64,000 nucleotides of DNA from Ascaphus truei (Eukaryota; Chordata; Amphibia; Anura; Ascaphidae), in the NCBI GenBank assembly GCA_036426205.1, contig CM071573.1, forward strand, positions 43,822,643 through 43,886,642. The letters run 5' to 3'. The position numbers were made by a program, and so were the translations under genes. Positions within the stretch are counted from its first letter, which is position 1. Each line of letters starts with the position of its first letter. Shown piece after piece: positions 32,836 to 44,122 of this stretch. Under the pieces are notes generated by a model. The model made no database searches and had not been told where the DNA came from. It worked only from the letters and a program-made list of their open reading frames with translations.

Positions 32836-32898
32836 CCACGCTGCCGGCACATGCTTCGGACATACAAAGAAATAAACAAACGGATTCCAACTTAGAAT

Positions 32899-33830
32899 TA
32901 TAGTATAGATGTATATCTTTATTTATATATCCATCCATGTACATACTGTAGCGTGTCACAGCACTGATACACATGACATAATAATGTAACACATAATGGG
33001 ACCAAACGCTTGAGACATAAAAGTAACATTAGAAAAATGAGTACCTGCCCTGAAGAGCTTACAATCTAAGTGGTAAGTAGGGAGAACTTACAGAGACAGT
33101 AGGAGGGTGTTCTGGTAAGTGCATCTGCAAGGGGTCAAAGTCGATGTACGACTGATATAGTATCAGCCAGAGAGCTATGAGGATCTACCAACATGGCCGC
33201 CAAGGCAGAAAATCTGTCTCTATCAGCATGGCTGCAGAGGCAGGAAAACAGCCTCTTCCTGAGATTATTGCTTTCACATGACGTGTCCCTTTATAAGGCT
33301 CCCGTTCCCCTCTCCTCTTTGCCTGTGCAAGGTTCAGCTTGCCTAGTCTCCTGCTGGAAGCCCTGTGCCGCCTGCCTTGATCCTTGCCTGTTGCCGAACA
33401 ACTCGCCTTGACCATTCTGCCTCTCTTTAACCCTGAACCCGGAACAGTGACCATGGCCATCCTGCCTTCTCCTGCCCTGACCTCGGACCCAGACACTATG
33501 ATTCTACTGCTTCAGGATTCGGATCCTAGGTATGGTCGGTCTCCACTCTCCACCTCAGCCAAGCGAGTCTGTCTCCTGGACAGTACATAGCAACGTACGC
33601 GATCGTAACAAGAGCTACTCATATGCTTTGTTAAAGAGGTGTGTTTTAAGAAAGGTTCTAAAGGTGGAGAGAGTGGGTGCATGTTGGATATTGAGGGGAA
33701 GGGCCTTCCAGAGTTGTGGGGTCAGTCAGTGAGATAGGTTTTAGGCAGGAGAGGGCTTTAGATACAAAAGGGGTAAACCTAAGACATCCTTGAGCAGAAC
33801 GTAAGAGTCAGGGAGGAGTATAGCGAGAAA
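32899..33830 (-). mobile_element. LINE 3' end, interrupted by an LTR
   Basis: Minus-strand LINE of the 3652-4497 family: tail sequence at 32905-33177 (attgtaagctcttcaggg, cagtgctgtgacacgc) and C-terminal coding remnant at 33618-33830. The two parts rejoin exactly when the LTR at 33178-33610 is removed, because the uninterrupted LINE copy reads agctactcat across the insertion point. Confidence 0.85.
33171..33617 (+). mobile_element. Gypsy-like solo LTR inside a LINE
   Basis: The insert is 33178-33610, starting tgaggatctaccaac and ending gcgatcgtaaca. agagcta flanks it on both sides (33171-33177 and 33611-33617); the true duplication may be the inner 5 bases. A TATA-like cctttataaggctcc lies near 33290, followed by pyrimidine-rich sequence. 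It shares cctgttgccgaac and ccacctcagccaagcg motifs with the LTR at 16260-17233. Overlapping frames of about 70-100 codons are not recognised. Confidence 0.8.
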
Positions 33831-33999
33831 CCGTCTTCTTTGCCAGAACAAAATTGAAAAAATGATGGTTTGAAAAGTAGAATAGAGATGAATTGTAGTA
33901 GGAGTCACTCAGCCTTGGTATATCATTATGTATACTGTAGCTTCCAAGGTCCAATAATGAAATGATTTAGTCTGCTTCACGAATTCAGTATTTTTGTAT

Positions 34000-34152
34000 C
34001 ATTTTATGTATAAAGCGCCAACAATGTACGCAGCGCTCCACAAAATGACAATACAAGGTAAATAAATTCCAAACATTGGGAATAAAAGCAACAGGTAAAT
34101 GACAACATAAGGCTAAAGGAGACCCTGCCCTAAAGAGCTTACAATCTAAGTG
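34000..34152 (-). mobile_element. LINE or SINE 3' tail
   Basis: On the minus strand: attgtaagctctttaggg, cagggtctcc, then tggagcgctgcgtac, attgttggcgctttata. A variant of the LINE tail with gcgct-type ends; no coding part. Confidence 0.7.
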
Positions 34153-34154
34153 AT

Positions 34155-34852
34155 ACAGTATATTTTGTTTTCTAGTTCCATTTAACTTGAAAAAAAAGAA
34201 GTAGTTTAACAGCATATAGGATAAAATAATAAGCTTCAAATGTTTATCCAGTCAAAATTCTGCTACTACAGGATTATTGAATACATCTGCACAAATCCGT
34301 GGCTACAAATGTTTGACCCATATTCAAATTTTCATGTTGGAGAGGAGCTGATAACACATTAGCGAAATACTTGCAAAATGCCTGAAGTTAGGGAATCAAC
34401 TTAGAGTAGTAATGCCTCCTTCTCCAAGGAACAGCACCTGGGAAAACAAAATGTAAACTCTGTTGCTACTGTGTCCGCCGGAGCAGTGCGTAAATTCCTT
34501 GTTCTGGAGCCCATGCTGCTCTTTATTACAGATTGCATTATCATAGGATTTGCTGTTTTACAAAGAGCTATATTGACTGCTTCATTTGTGGATCACTGCA
34601 AAACTCATGTGGTGAAGCTAGGGGGTAGAAGGGCTTTGTAGTAAATGCCTCTACCACATCTTAATGTTTTTTTGTTTTTTTTCAATATCGTCATCTTCTG
34701 CACAAAGTAATGATTATAAGAGTCATCGTTCATATGCACAGAAAACCCAGAAGCAGAATAAAGTCGTCCATAACTGACAGAAATCAATTTAAATATGATG
34801 CTTTGTATAAATTGTATCAATATCAGCGAGTTATTTTCCCCCTTCGGACTTA
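34155..34852. other. No recognised feature
   Basis: AT-rich sequence. Frames at 33985-34239 and 34605-34988 on the minus strand have no family resemblance. Confidence 0.4.
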
Positions 34853-35723
34853 TGTAGCCCCCTTTCCCTATAACTAAGGGAACTATGCGTGCTGTGCTGA
34901 CCTGTTCGCTCACAGGAGGCCTAAGTCCCCGCCGCTGGGAGCCTGGGGTGAGTTCTTTCTCCTCTCGGTACAGCACCAGCACCTCCACCTATCGGATTGA
35001 TGCTGTGAGTCTCCGGAGCTGATACACATTAATACCCCAGCATGAATCCCATGCAATAAAAATGCATTTCCTGGAAACTTCATTACCTTAGCGGCTGACC
35101 GCTAAGGCAATGAATGATGTTAACTACTGTGGACGGACGTTCACAGAGGTACACAATTAGGAGGCTTTATAATGTGAAATTATAATAGGCTTTATTGTGC
35201 CTGTTCTTTTTCATCAGGAAAATTATCCAAACACAGGGGGGGGGGGAACAAAGCTTCCATTCACTTGGGAGTATTTCTAGTGAAACACTATGCAGTAATT
35301 CACATCTCCCTTAGTCAAGCAGTTCTCGCAGCCCCAAAACATATAACATGAAATAAGCAGATATAAGCAGTCTCTTAAGAATAAAAGTCTTATCTGTTTC
35401 TTGGAGGGAAAATCTCACTTCCTGGTTCAGCTTCAGGTGCAGTAGTTTTCCCTGTGTCTTGAATTCAGCTCTGCTGTGCAGACCTCAAGACCGGTCAGCT
35501 CCAGAGATCTGGGTTTCTTTTGGTCAGTCTCTCCTGGGACTCAAGAACCTCTGCTCTGTCTCTCCAAAGGTCAGCTCTCAGTCAGAGCTAGGGAGGAGTT
35601 ACTTCCTGTCTGAACAGACAGGTTTTTGTAAGCAATCTAATCAGGCAGGTGGTGTTTAGTAATTAACTACCACACTGCTAGATTAAAGGCACATTACTGA
35701 ACAGTGATAAGTCCCCTGTTACA
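34853..35723 (+). mobile_element. LTR of the TGTA...TACA family
   Basis: Begins tgtagccccctttcccta and ends agtcccctgttaca. It shares cacaggaggcctaagtc and related phrases with 6003-7016 and 41123-42353, and contains an aataggctttattgtg segment. Flanking 4-mers (ctta, ctac) do not match well, so the 3' limit is less certain. A hairpin (cattaccttagcgg with ccgctaaggcaatg) at 35081-35114 may mark a nested small insertion. Confidence 0.65.
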
Positions 35724-35734
35724 CTACCAGTGCC

Positions 35735-35961
35735 ATGTTTATTGTGGGTAGCGGGGGTGGGTGAAGGTGGTATTTGGCCTTGGGTGGAGGTTTAGGCCTT
35801 GCGGGGGGGTTGTGGGTGGAATTAACCCTGTCATTACCTTTGTGGTTAATGCCGCTAAGGTAATGAAGGGCTTAACCCCTCCCGCTACCCACCGGTAGGT
35901 ATAAACACCCACCAAGGGCCAAATACCAACTTCACCCATCATCGCTACCCACAATAAACAT
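35735..35961. repeat. Foldback element, roughly 65-bp arms
   Basis: The left arm begins atgtttattgtgggtagcg and includes ggtggtatttggcc. The right arm has ggccaaataccaac and ends cgctacccacaataaacat, its reverse complement. The central part holds the hairpin cattacctttgtgg...ccgctaaggtaatg (35832-35866). The superfamily is not recognised. Confidence 0.8.
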
Positions 35962-36054
35962 TCAAAAACAAAACAACACTAATACCCACCTCCTCAACCC
36001 CCAAAAACACCCCCCCCATCCCAACACATACAGTACAGTAATGGGCAAAATAAC

Positions 36055-36284
36055 TACAGCTCAACCCCCTTATAATGCTGTGCTTGGGGTCCAAAGAATC
36101 ATTGCACTATAAGCGGACCGCGTTAGAAATAATGTACAATTGTATGCATTGTACAATAAAATATTTAAGATACCAATAATCGTGTTGTAAAGTATTCATA
36201 AATACGAAAATTGGGAGCCACACTTGCATCGCGTTATAAGCGGATCACGTGGTAACGATCGCGTTATAACGGGATTGAGCTCTA
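36055..36284. mobile_element. Tc1/mariner-like MITE, 226 bp
   Basis: The element is 36057-36282, starting cagctcaaccccctta and ending ataacgggattgagctc, flanked by TA on both sides. Its inner terminal parts have gcactataagcggacc and gcgttataagcggatc, again inverted. cag-type termini with TA duplication fit pogo/Tigger-like or mariner MITEs. No coding capacity. Confidence 0.75.
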
Positions 36285-38939
36285 TTATCCAGATATGGAT
36301 AATAGCTAATTTTCCCACTCAAAATCAAACATTAGCCAGCAAGCATAAATAAAGTAAATAAAATGTTCTACTTGCCCCTGCCATCATAAAGGGCGTCGTC
36401 GTCAGCATACTCCAAGTCCATGTCCTCTGTTGCCAGCAAGAGTACATGAAAAAATACAATCTAATGGCCCCTAACCCCTTAATCACCTTAGCAATTAAAA
36501 ACAACTATAGTAATTAAGGGGTTAACCCACCCTCCCTCACTACCCACCCAGGAGGCCTAACCAACCACCCAAGGCCTCCTATACCCACCCTCTATCCATT
36601 GATTGACACAGTGGTACACCATACCCATATAATATCGGCATGATAAGCCACTATGGCATTCAATGAACAACCTACTAAAACAATCAATCAAACACAACAA
36701 TACACAACAATTAAAGAAATAAACAAGCACCTAAACACTGCAACAATAATAGAACTACAGTACAAAGCCTCAACTACACATCAATAAAATTATTCCAACA
36801 CTAAAACCGCTAAAGAATAAAAATTATATACCAAAATAATAGAATACAATTAGAGAAACACCTAACCAATAAAATAAATCAAGAAATAAACTACTAGCCA
36901 ATCCACAAATGTACTTAAAACAAGCCATCCAAATTCCAAACAATTTAATTAAAACAATAAACAGAAATAGAAAAAATACCAATCACTATAAAACAAGCAT
37001 TTGCCAAAAATGCATTGCCTGTCACTGTATTTATCTGTACTCTGCACAGATGAATACATTAGCAGTCAATGGGCAATGAAAAACATAAAAATAAATAAAT
37101 ACAATGAAGATAGAAGAAGGAAGAAAGAAGATTTTGGTACATCATGCTGTTCTTCAAGGTGGATGGAGGCAGATTGCAGTTGATGACGTCACGGGTCGAG
37201 AGCTTCCTGATACGCCGGGATTCGGAGGGTGAAGACTTGTAAAGGTAAGATAAATATAAAATTTATGTAAATGTCTTTTTCTTTTTTTATCTGTCATTAT
37301 TTTCTTCTTTTCTTTAATCTTTTACCTCCTTTCTTTCAATCCAAAACACTATGGTAAATCCAAAACGGATGTTGCCACGTCGAGGTCTTCCACTAAAATA
37401 AGACGTACAGGCCTTATATAGGGCCTGTGATGTCACATTTTAGGGTCAGATGGTACAGCTCCAATCCAATTGGACGCTGTATCATGTGACCGTCATTTTG
37501 TTTAATTTTTCATGGATGTGACGTCATCTCCAAGGGAGGTACGTCACATCCTTAAAACCACATGGCTGATATCACATGGTATTACAGTCAGTGGGATTGA
37601 AGACAATCCCATTGGTTCCTGTACCATGTGATATGTTCCATTCTAAAAAGGATGTGACATCATCCCTTAAAGTGATGTCATATCCTTTTTATATACTTAA
37701 TATTTATTATTAATAATCTTTTAAGTCAATGGAAGTTAATGCCAGTTTGGGTGTGTTAACACATAATGGAACTTGAAAAATAACCCTCATTGAAAGCTAT
37801 GGGATTTTTCACTTTGATAAATCTGGTGCAGTTTTTTGCAATATTTATGTCCCCATTTTGGAGCCAGGAGACTTTAATAAATAAACCCCATATAATTATT
37901 TTAATACTAAAAACAGTCAACCGAGGACTGATACATAGGCTGCATTATCTATCCGAAATCAGCCCGGGATCAGATGATGGTTGTGAGGTGAATTAAAATT
38001 AAATATCGATAGACAGAAAAATAGATACAAATGTGCATAGCCTGTGTGAGGCTGCATTTAATTCATTTTTCCATTAAAGAAAGTGCATCTTTCATAACTG
38101 CAGACAGGTAAATTGGGGCAATCACACTAGAAGGATGTTACTGCTAGTTTAATTATCCTCAGTATCATTATTCAAACTTTACCAGCAGCTTTCAGATCTA
38201 AATTGTTAGTAGGGAAAATATTTGCTGAAGCATGAACCACAGGGCAAATTCCGGCGCAAAGTGGTTATTTTGTCACAAACCGGTCTAAAATATACCTGCG
38301 CCAGACAGCGTCTGTGTATTAATCTTGCGTGTGCCATTTTTGGCGACATCTGCATCTGCCTGAGACAACATGGGGATTTGATAAGACCAGTGGGAGGAGT
38401 TAGGGGCGGGGTTACATTTGCATATTGGTTCAGGTCTATGTGTTAAGGAATGTGCTGCTTGCATTACTTTTCTTGATGGTTTTCTCCGTCACCTTAAAAT
38501 GGCGCAAGTATTTTTTTAGTGCAGAATATTATTGCAGAGTACGCCACATACACCAGTAAAAATACATGTAATAAATATGTCCCAACAGCGTCAGCGCACA
38601 CGTACCTCGTAAAACATAGAGCCCAAGGTGTGCTGAACCTAGTGCAGCCTTGCAGGTTCTAATGCAGCTGTAATTCAATTCAATGCAAACAATATTGCAC
38701 TCTTTCAATTATGCAAATTTCCAACTAAAATTGATATGCAAATGAACCATTATAAATTCAACACGGATTGTCGAAACAAAGTAAAAACTCAATTCATTAG
38801 GAAAGTTCATAATAAAGGGAATTGGTTGCTAATAGAGTACTCTTTGGGGTCATTGTATCTAGATAAAGTGGTGCAATCCTGGGGCAAAAAGAGTGCATCA
38901 AAAAAAATCCTAATGATTTCAACGGGACTGTTTCTCATG
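36285..38939. other. Unclassified, probably old transposon sequence
   Basis: A poly-A/C-rich stretch (36450-37000) includes an imperfect hairpin aaccccttaatcacctta...gtaattaaggggtt (36474-36525) related to those at 35081 and 35832. At 37170-37700 several tgacgtcac and gatgtgacatcatcc palindromic phrases recur, with aggatgtgacatcatcc facing gatgtcatatcctttt. 38240-38600 is CpG-richer. No exon, terminal repeat or protein homology could be assigned. Confidence 0.35.
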
Positions 38940-38943
38940 ATAC

Positions 38944-39469
38944 TGTGACAAAACTGCCCTTTTGGCTAAAGGTTTTTTTTTCTGGGATCCTTAAAAACCC
39001 ACTGTCTTCTAGGGTAAACCGCAACACAGTACAGATCCAGCTTTGGTGTAAGTGTTTTTATTTGCTTTAACACTTCAGCAGATAAAACAAGATAAACAAA
39101 ATCAAAATAAATCATTGCTCTCTCTTGAGCACTAACTAGACAGAAGTTTCTATTTAGAGTTGGGTGGCTTCCTCACTTACCAACTAACATAAATGTAGGT
39201 ATCAAACAAAATTGCTGCTGACAAGTGACTGTTTGTAGCAGTCCAGCTCTCTTGGCTGGAATAGGGGGGAGAGGCTTAACTGGCCCAGGCTGGCCTTTTT
39301 AAACACCACTTATTAGGCCCAGATGAGCTCCAAAAGGCTTCAGCCTGCAGAGCCTCCACTGTTTGGTGCAAGACCTGGCCTGGATTTCTAAAGACAGCTT
39401 GTAAGGCTGTAGAGCAGGATCCTACAGTATATACCTTCCATCCACAACTACACCACACTTCCTCTCACA
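38944..39469 (-). repeat. 3' LTR of the Gypsy element
   Basis: 526 bp, plus-strand ends tgtgacaaaactgccc and cttcctctcaca. On the element's own strand it follows the polypurine tract and is the 3' LTR. Confidence 0.9.
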
Positions 39470-39489
39470 TATCTTCCCCCCAGCTCGTT

Positions 39490-40252
39490 CCTACTGGGGT
39501 GAGCAACCATGGAAATCAAAGAGTGCCCCCTGGAAAGTCCATTAGCATTTTCCTGTTTCAGACCTACTAAGAGTTCCACAATGTGGCTGACTGAGTTAAC
39601 CTCAGGTTGAAGCCACTTCCGGGCAAGGTGTATGAGGTCAAACATTTGGGATCTTGCAGCCTTGTCAGAAGAATACGACTGAGTGGAACCTTTAAGCATA
39701 TACTGCAGCGGCCACTCCCGGGCGTGCCAGAATTTCAACCTTCAACTTGTAGTCGCTGGCTTGCACCGGTTCCAGGTCATAGTAGGCCTTTTGAGGTTCT
39801 CCGCTCAGGAACGGTGCCAGTATGCTTGCCCAGTCAGCTGCCGGCCATCCTTCTCTTTCTGCTGTGTGCTCAAACGCCAGAAGTTATGCCTCGACATCAT
39901 CTGTTGCAGCCATCTTTTGAAGGTAGTGACATGCCCGAATCACCTTAGGCCCTTGGTATCTCCCATCATGGTCCCCCTTCATCTTCTCAGACATAGCTTG
40001 GCTCTCCTGTTGCAGTTCACAGGTGGCATTTTGCTGTTTCTCATGGGTCACTCTAAATGCCTTAGCTTGTGTCACAGCAATCTGCTACACCAAGGACTCT
40101 ATGCCCTCTTTCTGTACTTTGGCCATGATCATAGTATTCTCCGCCTGGGCCAGCATCAGATGCTCTAGCGCTGCACTTTTTTCAGCCGCTCTCCTGTTAG
40201 CCTACTGCTGTACAGAGGTAGACTGGATTAATGCCTTGATAACTTCCTCCAT
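39490..40252 (-). pseudogene. Gag remnant with SCAN-like capsid segment, fused to RNase H tail
   Basis: The minus strand starts at an ATG at 40250-40252. It reads a coiled-coil-like N-terminal region, then a capsid-like part with pieces such as YLQKMAATDDVEA and [15 protein letters not shown]. Near 39590-39660 comes [15 protein letters not shown] followed by HIVELLV, the pattern of a SCAN domain helix (LCRxWLxPE...ILELLV). It then passes directly to [10 protein letters not shown], resembling the NADGLSR end of a Ty3/Gypsy RNase H domain. In-frame stops and frame changes make it non-functional. SCAN domains are known to descend from Gmr1-like Gypsy capsids. Confidence 0.8.
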
Positions 40253-40316
40253 GTTGAGTTTTAAGTAACTTTATACCCTCAGACATATAATGTGGGTCCC
40301 CAGCGTCTCCACCATA

Positions 40317-40810
40317 TGTGACAAAACTGTCCTTTTGGCTAAACTTTTTTTTCTGGGATCCTTAAAAATCCACTGTCTTCTAGGGTAAACCGCAACACAG
40401 GATAGATCCAGCTCTGGTGTAAGTATTTTTATTTGCTTTAACACTTCAGCAGGTGAAACGAGATAAACAAAATCAAAATAAATCCTTGCTCTCTTAAGCA
40501 CTAACTAGACAGAAGTTTCTATCTACAGTTAGGTGGCTTCCCCACTTACCAAATAACATAAACGTAGGTATCAAATAAAATTGCTGCCGACAAGTGTGTT
40601 TGTAGCAGTCCAGCTCTCTTGGCTGGAATGGGGGGGGGAGGGGTGAACTGGCTCAGGCTGGCCTTTTTAAACACTGCTTATTGGGGTCACTCGCAGAGCC
40701 GCCACTGTTTTGTGCAAGACCTGGCCTGGATTTCCAAAGGCAGCTTGTAAGGCTGCAGAGCTGGATCCTATGTAGATTGCATCCACAACTACACCACACT
40801 TCCTCTCACA
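40317..40810 (-). repeat. 5' LTR of the Gypsy element
   Basis: 494 bp, plus-strand ends tgtgacaaaactgtcc and cttcctctcaca. On the element's strand it lies upstream of the primer-binding site and gag. It lacks about 30 bases (the gatgagctccaaaagg region) present in the other LTR. Confidence 0.9.
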
Positions 40811-41118
40811 ATACATGTGGTACGGGTAATTCGCCCCAGATTTGTTCAATTTAAACAATTGCCAACACTGTATTCCAAACTATTAAAATGTTTTCCAGAA
40901 AAGGAGGATATACAGTTATACCTTGAAGTTAGTGAGAATTCAATACAGGCAAAATTCCTATGTAATTTGCAGTCTTGATGGAGAATTGTGTAGTTTAGGA
41001 GCTCCATCTTAAAGGAATTATTTGTTGAGAATAGTTTTAATACAGTGATAGACTGGAAAACTGAATAGAGATTGTGGGTGAGAATGCGAACAGAGAAAAA
41101 CGAGCATGGACATGTATG

Positions 41119-42357
41119 CAAGTGTAGCCCCCTTTCCCCCATATCTAGGGTGACTACGTGTGGTGCGTTACCTGATAGGTTCACAGGAGGCCTGATACTC
41201 CGCTGCAGGGAGACTAGGGTGTACCTGATTCATTCTGGTGACAGCGCCTAATCGTGTGGGGGATCCTAGCAGCGCTGGATAACCCCGTCACAGGACCCAA
41301 TACAATGAATACTCACACGGTATATAATAGCAGGTTTACTGAACAGAGATATAATAGTAACACACTAACGCATCTCATGTAGGCCTCGCACGGCCTTACC
41401 ACCACACAATGCCCCACTGTCCAACCACCTTGTCCACCGCCTGGTGAGGTTTCCCCCAATGTACTGAGGTGCCCTGGGCACCCAAACACCCGGTAGCCAC
41501 AGGAGCCACAACCCACCCCAAGTGTGCGGTAGCTCTACCCACAGAACGTGTGTGATTTGTTGGTGCACTTGATGAGTTGGATACCTACCGGGAGCTCCAG
41601 ACCCCGGGGACCACCGGCCATTGATAAGATCAGTCTGTCCCACGTGGTCGTCGTCCGCCTCTACATGGGGTGGACTCCCGCTGGAGTGTCCCACCATGAA
41701 AAGAGTCCTTGTTTTATGGTGGTGATCTGGTCCCAGACCACAGGCCGCAAGTACTACTTAGCGCCTGGACTGTGTTTCTGACACTATAATACTAAATGGG
41801 GCAATGTCCCTATCTAAGGGCTTGTCCCTGAAGCATCCACAAACTAAGTGGGGACTCAGGGCCTACTTGGGGCCTAAGGGGGAAAACTAGGCCTAGTCCA
41901 GGGAAGCACAGCTCCCTGGACACTACCTGCTCTGTCTATGCTCCCCTTCCGACTGGTGTGGCTCTCAGCACGCCAAAAGTAGCAATCTCCCTCTGCCGAG
42001 AATGCTGCAGCCCTATTGACTGCTTCACACCATGTGATCACAGCCCTAGAGGCTGCAGGGAATTGTAGTTCCCCTGTGGAGCTATCTCTAACATCGGCCA
42101 CTGCTCCTATAGTCTTACTGCACATGCGCACCACTCTGTAATGGCCTCCGCAACCTCGGGTGTCACTGCACATGCACTGGATCTTCATTGCGCATGCACG
42201 AGTCTCCAAAATGGCGGCGCCCTACCAATTTCCCACCGCGGAGCCTCTGGAGCACAGGAGCACTCCCTGCACTGCTCGCAGCCTCCCTGACCAGCTGGCA
42301 ACTCCCCCTCCCGGAGCGGAGGTAAACGAGGACCAGAGGCGGACCTGGCTATACAAG
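41119..42357 (+). mobile_element. Solo LTR, 1.23 kb, TGTA family
   Basis: The LTR is 41123-42353, starting tgtagccccctttccccc and ending cctggctata, with caag on both sides (41119-41122 and 42354-42357). It shares ggtgccctgggcacc, ccctatctaaggg and ggcctagtccaggg with 6003-7016 in the opposite orientation. It contains atgcgcac and catgcgcaag-like repeats near 42130-42200. Four overlapping frames of 70-110 codons are non-coding by lack of any family match. Confidence 0.8.
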
Positions 42358-43250
42358 GATTGTACACACATGAATCCAAAGCGTTTCTTATCAAGTGGAG
42401 TGCTTTATCAATGCTTCACACTGCTGGCGTCCACTGCAAGATCGTGCTTGTCACCCTTAAAATGCCCATTCGCTTAAGTTTTAGGTTTTCACTAAATCTA
42501 AGTACAAAAAGTAAATATGGGCTACTAGATATAAGGACACTATGTTTATTTTTTATTTTACCAGATTTTGAAGAAAGGTGCTTTAAACCGGATGTTTGTC
42601 CGGCTGCAATTATTCTGCCCAATCAGTCACTGAAATTGCTTAGGCATTTGCTTCATGTTCTTACCTTTCACTTACAAAAGGCCACGTTTGTGACATTTGC
42701 AATGGTTCAGCACGTTGAGTGAAACTAAGCTATTTTCTTAATCAGCACTGGCCATCTGGAAGGCCGCCAATGCAATCTTCTTTTCAAGTAGAAAAAAGCA
42801 AGCAATAGCCTATACTTTGTCTTAAGTGTCGGGAGTTATAAATATAGAGAAAAATGGGGAAAAAACAACCAAATCTACCAGGAAAATGCATTGTGTAAAT
42901 AGTAATGAGACCTTGCTAATGAATAGCTCTTGGCTGCCCAGCAGGGCATATTGTAGCTTCTATTGGCAGACAAATAATGCTGATAACTGCAGACTGGATA
43001 AAGCAGCTGTTTCCCCTAAGTCTTTCTGGGGAAAGCATGGCAACTCTGATTACTAAATCAAGAAATTACGCTACAGTACTCACAGAACAGAAGAACAGTG
43101 ATGCAGGAGATTCACAATGGCAACCATATTAATGGACCCAGGACATATTATTTGGAACCAATGTGTTTTACATTGCTGAATGATTTGGCAAATCATTTGG
43201 ACTTTCCCAGTAAGACTCAGTATGTATAAATAATGATATACATACTGTAC
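42358..43250. other. No recognised feature
   Basis: Unique-looking AT-rich sequence. Confidence 0.4.
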
Positions 43251-44051
43251 ATATTGTGACATAGTCCAAAGATGTTAGGCAGCTTTCTGCCCCGTTTTAG
43301 GTCAGAAAGTGCAGGAATAGTTAAAAATGATCCATTCCATAGCTTCACATTAACTCAGACTGCTGGATGGAAAATCCAGACCACAGATTACAATGGCTCT
43401 AGTTCTCCCTCACCTGCTCTTCTAATCACTTGCACAGGTATTTAGAGCAGAGAAGTTTGCATTTCAGTCTCTCTCCTTAGAGCCTGGAGGCTGGGGGTAT
43501 CGCTGCTCCCCTGTATCCAGTTTCGGGGTGGACGGCCCCTCCAAGTATCACAGTACCAGAGGATTTGCCTGGACACTTGGGACCGAGTTCCCACCACGAA
43601 CAGATAAGACAAACAAATCTTTATTGCTGTATCTAAAAGACTATGCTTTATCTGGTGACCCTAAATAAGAGGGCATTGTTTTAAACTGGGGGAACCAGGT
43701 TAGTTGGCCCAGCAGCAGTTAGAAGCTGATTCTGATGTGTAGTTAGATCCCTGAAAGGGATAGGATTTCTTTATAAGATTTGGTTTTTAGTTCTTAAAAG
43801 TGACACTGTGTGAAATGCTATAACACTGATATGAGTAAACCGCTGAAGGTTAAATGTCTGAGTGCCTCCTGCCTACACATGTTAAAACTGCAGTCCCTTA
43901 TTTGGATGAAAATAAAGCAGGCAGAAGTCTGAGTTAAGCAACGTAATACTTTGCATGATCCTGTTTGTTGTATAATTAACCCTAGAAGACTGTGTCGAGA
44001 AGAACCCAGACAGACGTCAGCGCTACAAAAGAGGGGCGTTTGTCACAATAT
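43251..44051. mobile_element. Solo LTR, 793 bp, 4-bp target duplication
   Basis: The LTR is 43255-44047, starting tgtgacatagtccaaag and ending gggcgtttgtcaca, flanked by atat on both sides (43251-43254 and 44048-44051). The inverted ends are tgtgaca and tgtcaca. A second copy starts at 63969 and is identical over all 32 bases visible before the window ends. No internal sequence is present. Superfamily is unknown. Confidence 0.88.
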
Positions 44052-44069
44052 GTACACACTATGTGTAGT

Positions 44070-44122
44070 ATGTATATCATTATTTATACAGCGCCTATGG
44101 CAGTACTCAGCGCTTTACTGTA
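44070..44122 (-). repeat. Short LINE/SINE tail fragment
   Basis: On the minus strand: agtaaagcgctgagtac and ggcgctgtataaataatg, matching the gcgct...gcgctatataaata tail of the local LINE. Confidence 0.6.

Larger units (their letters stand above)
38940..40814 (-). mobile_element. Gypsy (Gmr1-like) LTR retrotransposon, internally deleted
   Basis: Two direct LTRs (38944-39469 and 40317-40810) lie between perfect 4-bp atac duplications (38940-38943 and 40811-40814). On the minus strand the order is LTR, two bases, a primer-binding-site-like tggtggagacgctgggg (begins TGG, as needed to pair with a tRNA CCA end), gag remnant, short pol tail, polypurine tract ggggggaaga, LTR. At 1.87 kb it lacks protease, integrase and most of reverse transcriptase. 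The LTRs differ by substitutions and an indel of about 30 bp, so the insertion is not recent. Confidence 0.92.

Noticed and set aside
32503..32992. Glycine- or proline-rich frames of 110-155 codons on both strands
   Set aside because: Produced by poly-C/poly-G and TGTC microsatellite runs; no recognisable protein.
39607..40168. Plus-strand frames of 113 and 161 codons
   Set aside because: Antisense to the Gypsy gag remnant, whose recognisable motifs are on the minus strand.
41365..42477. Several overlapping frames of 70-110 codons
   Set aside because: Inside a GC-richer solo LTR, where chance frames are longer; no recognisable protein.
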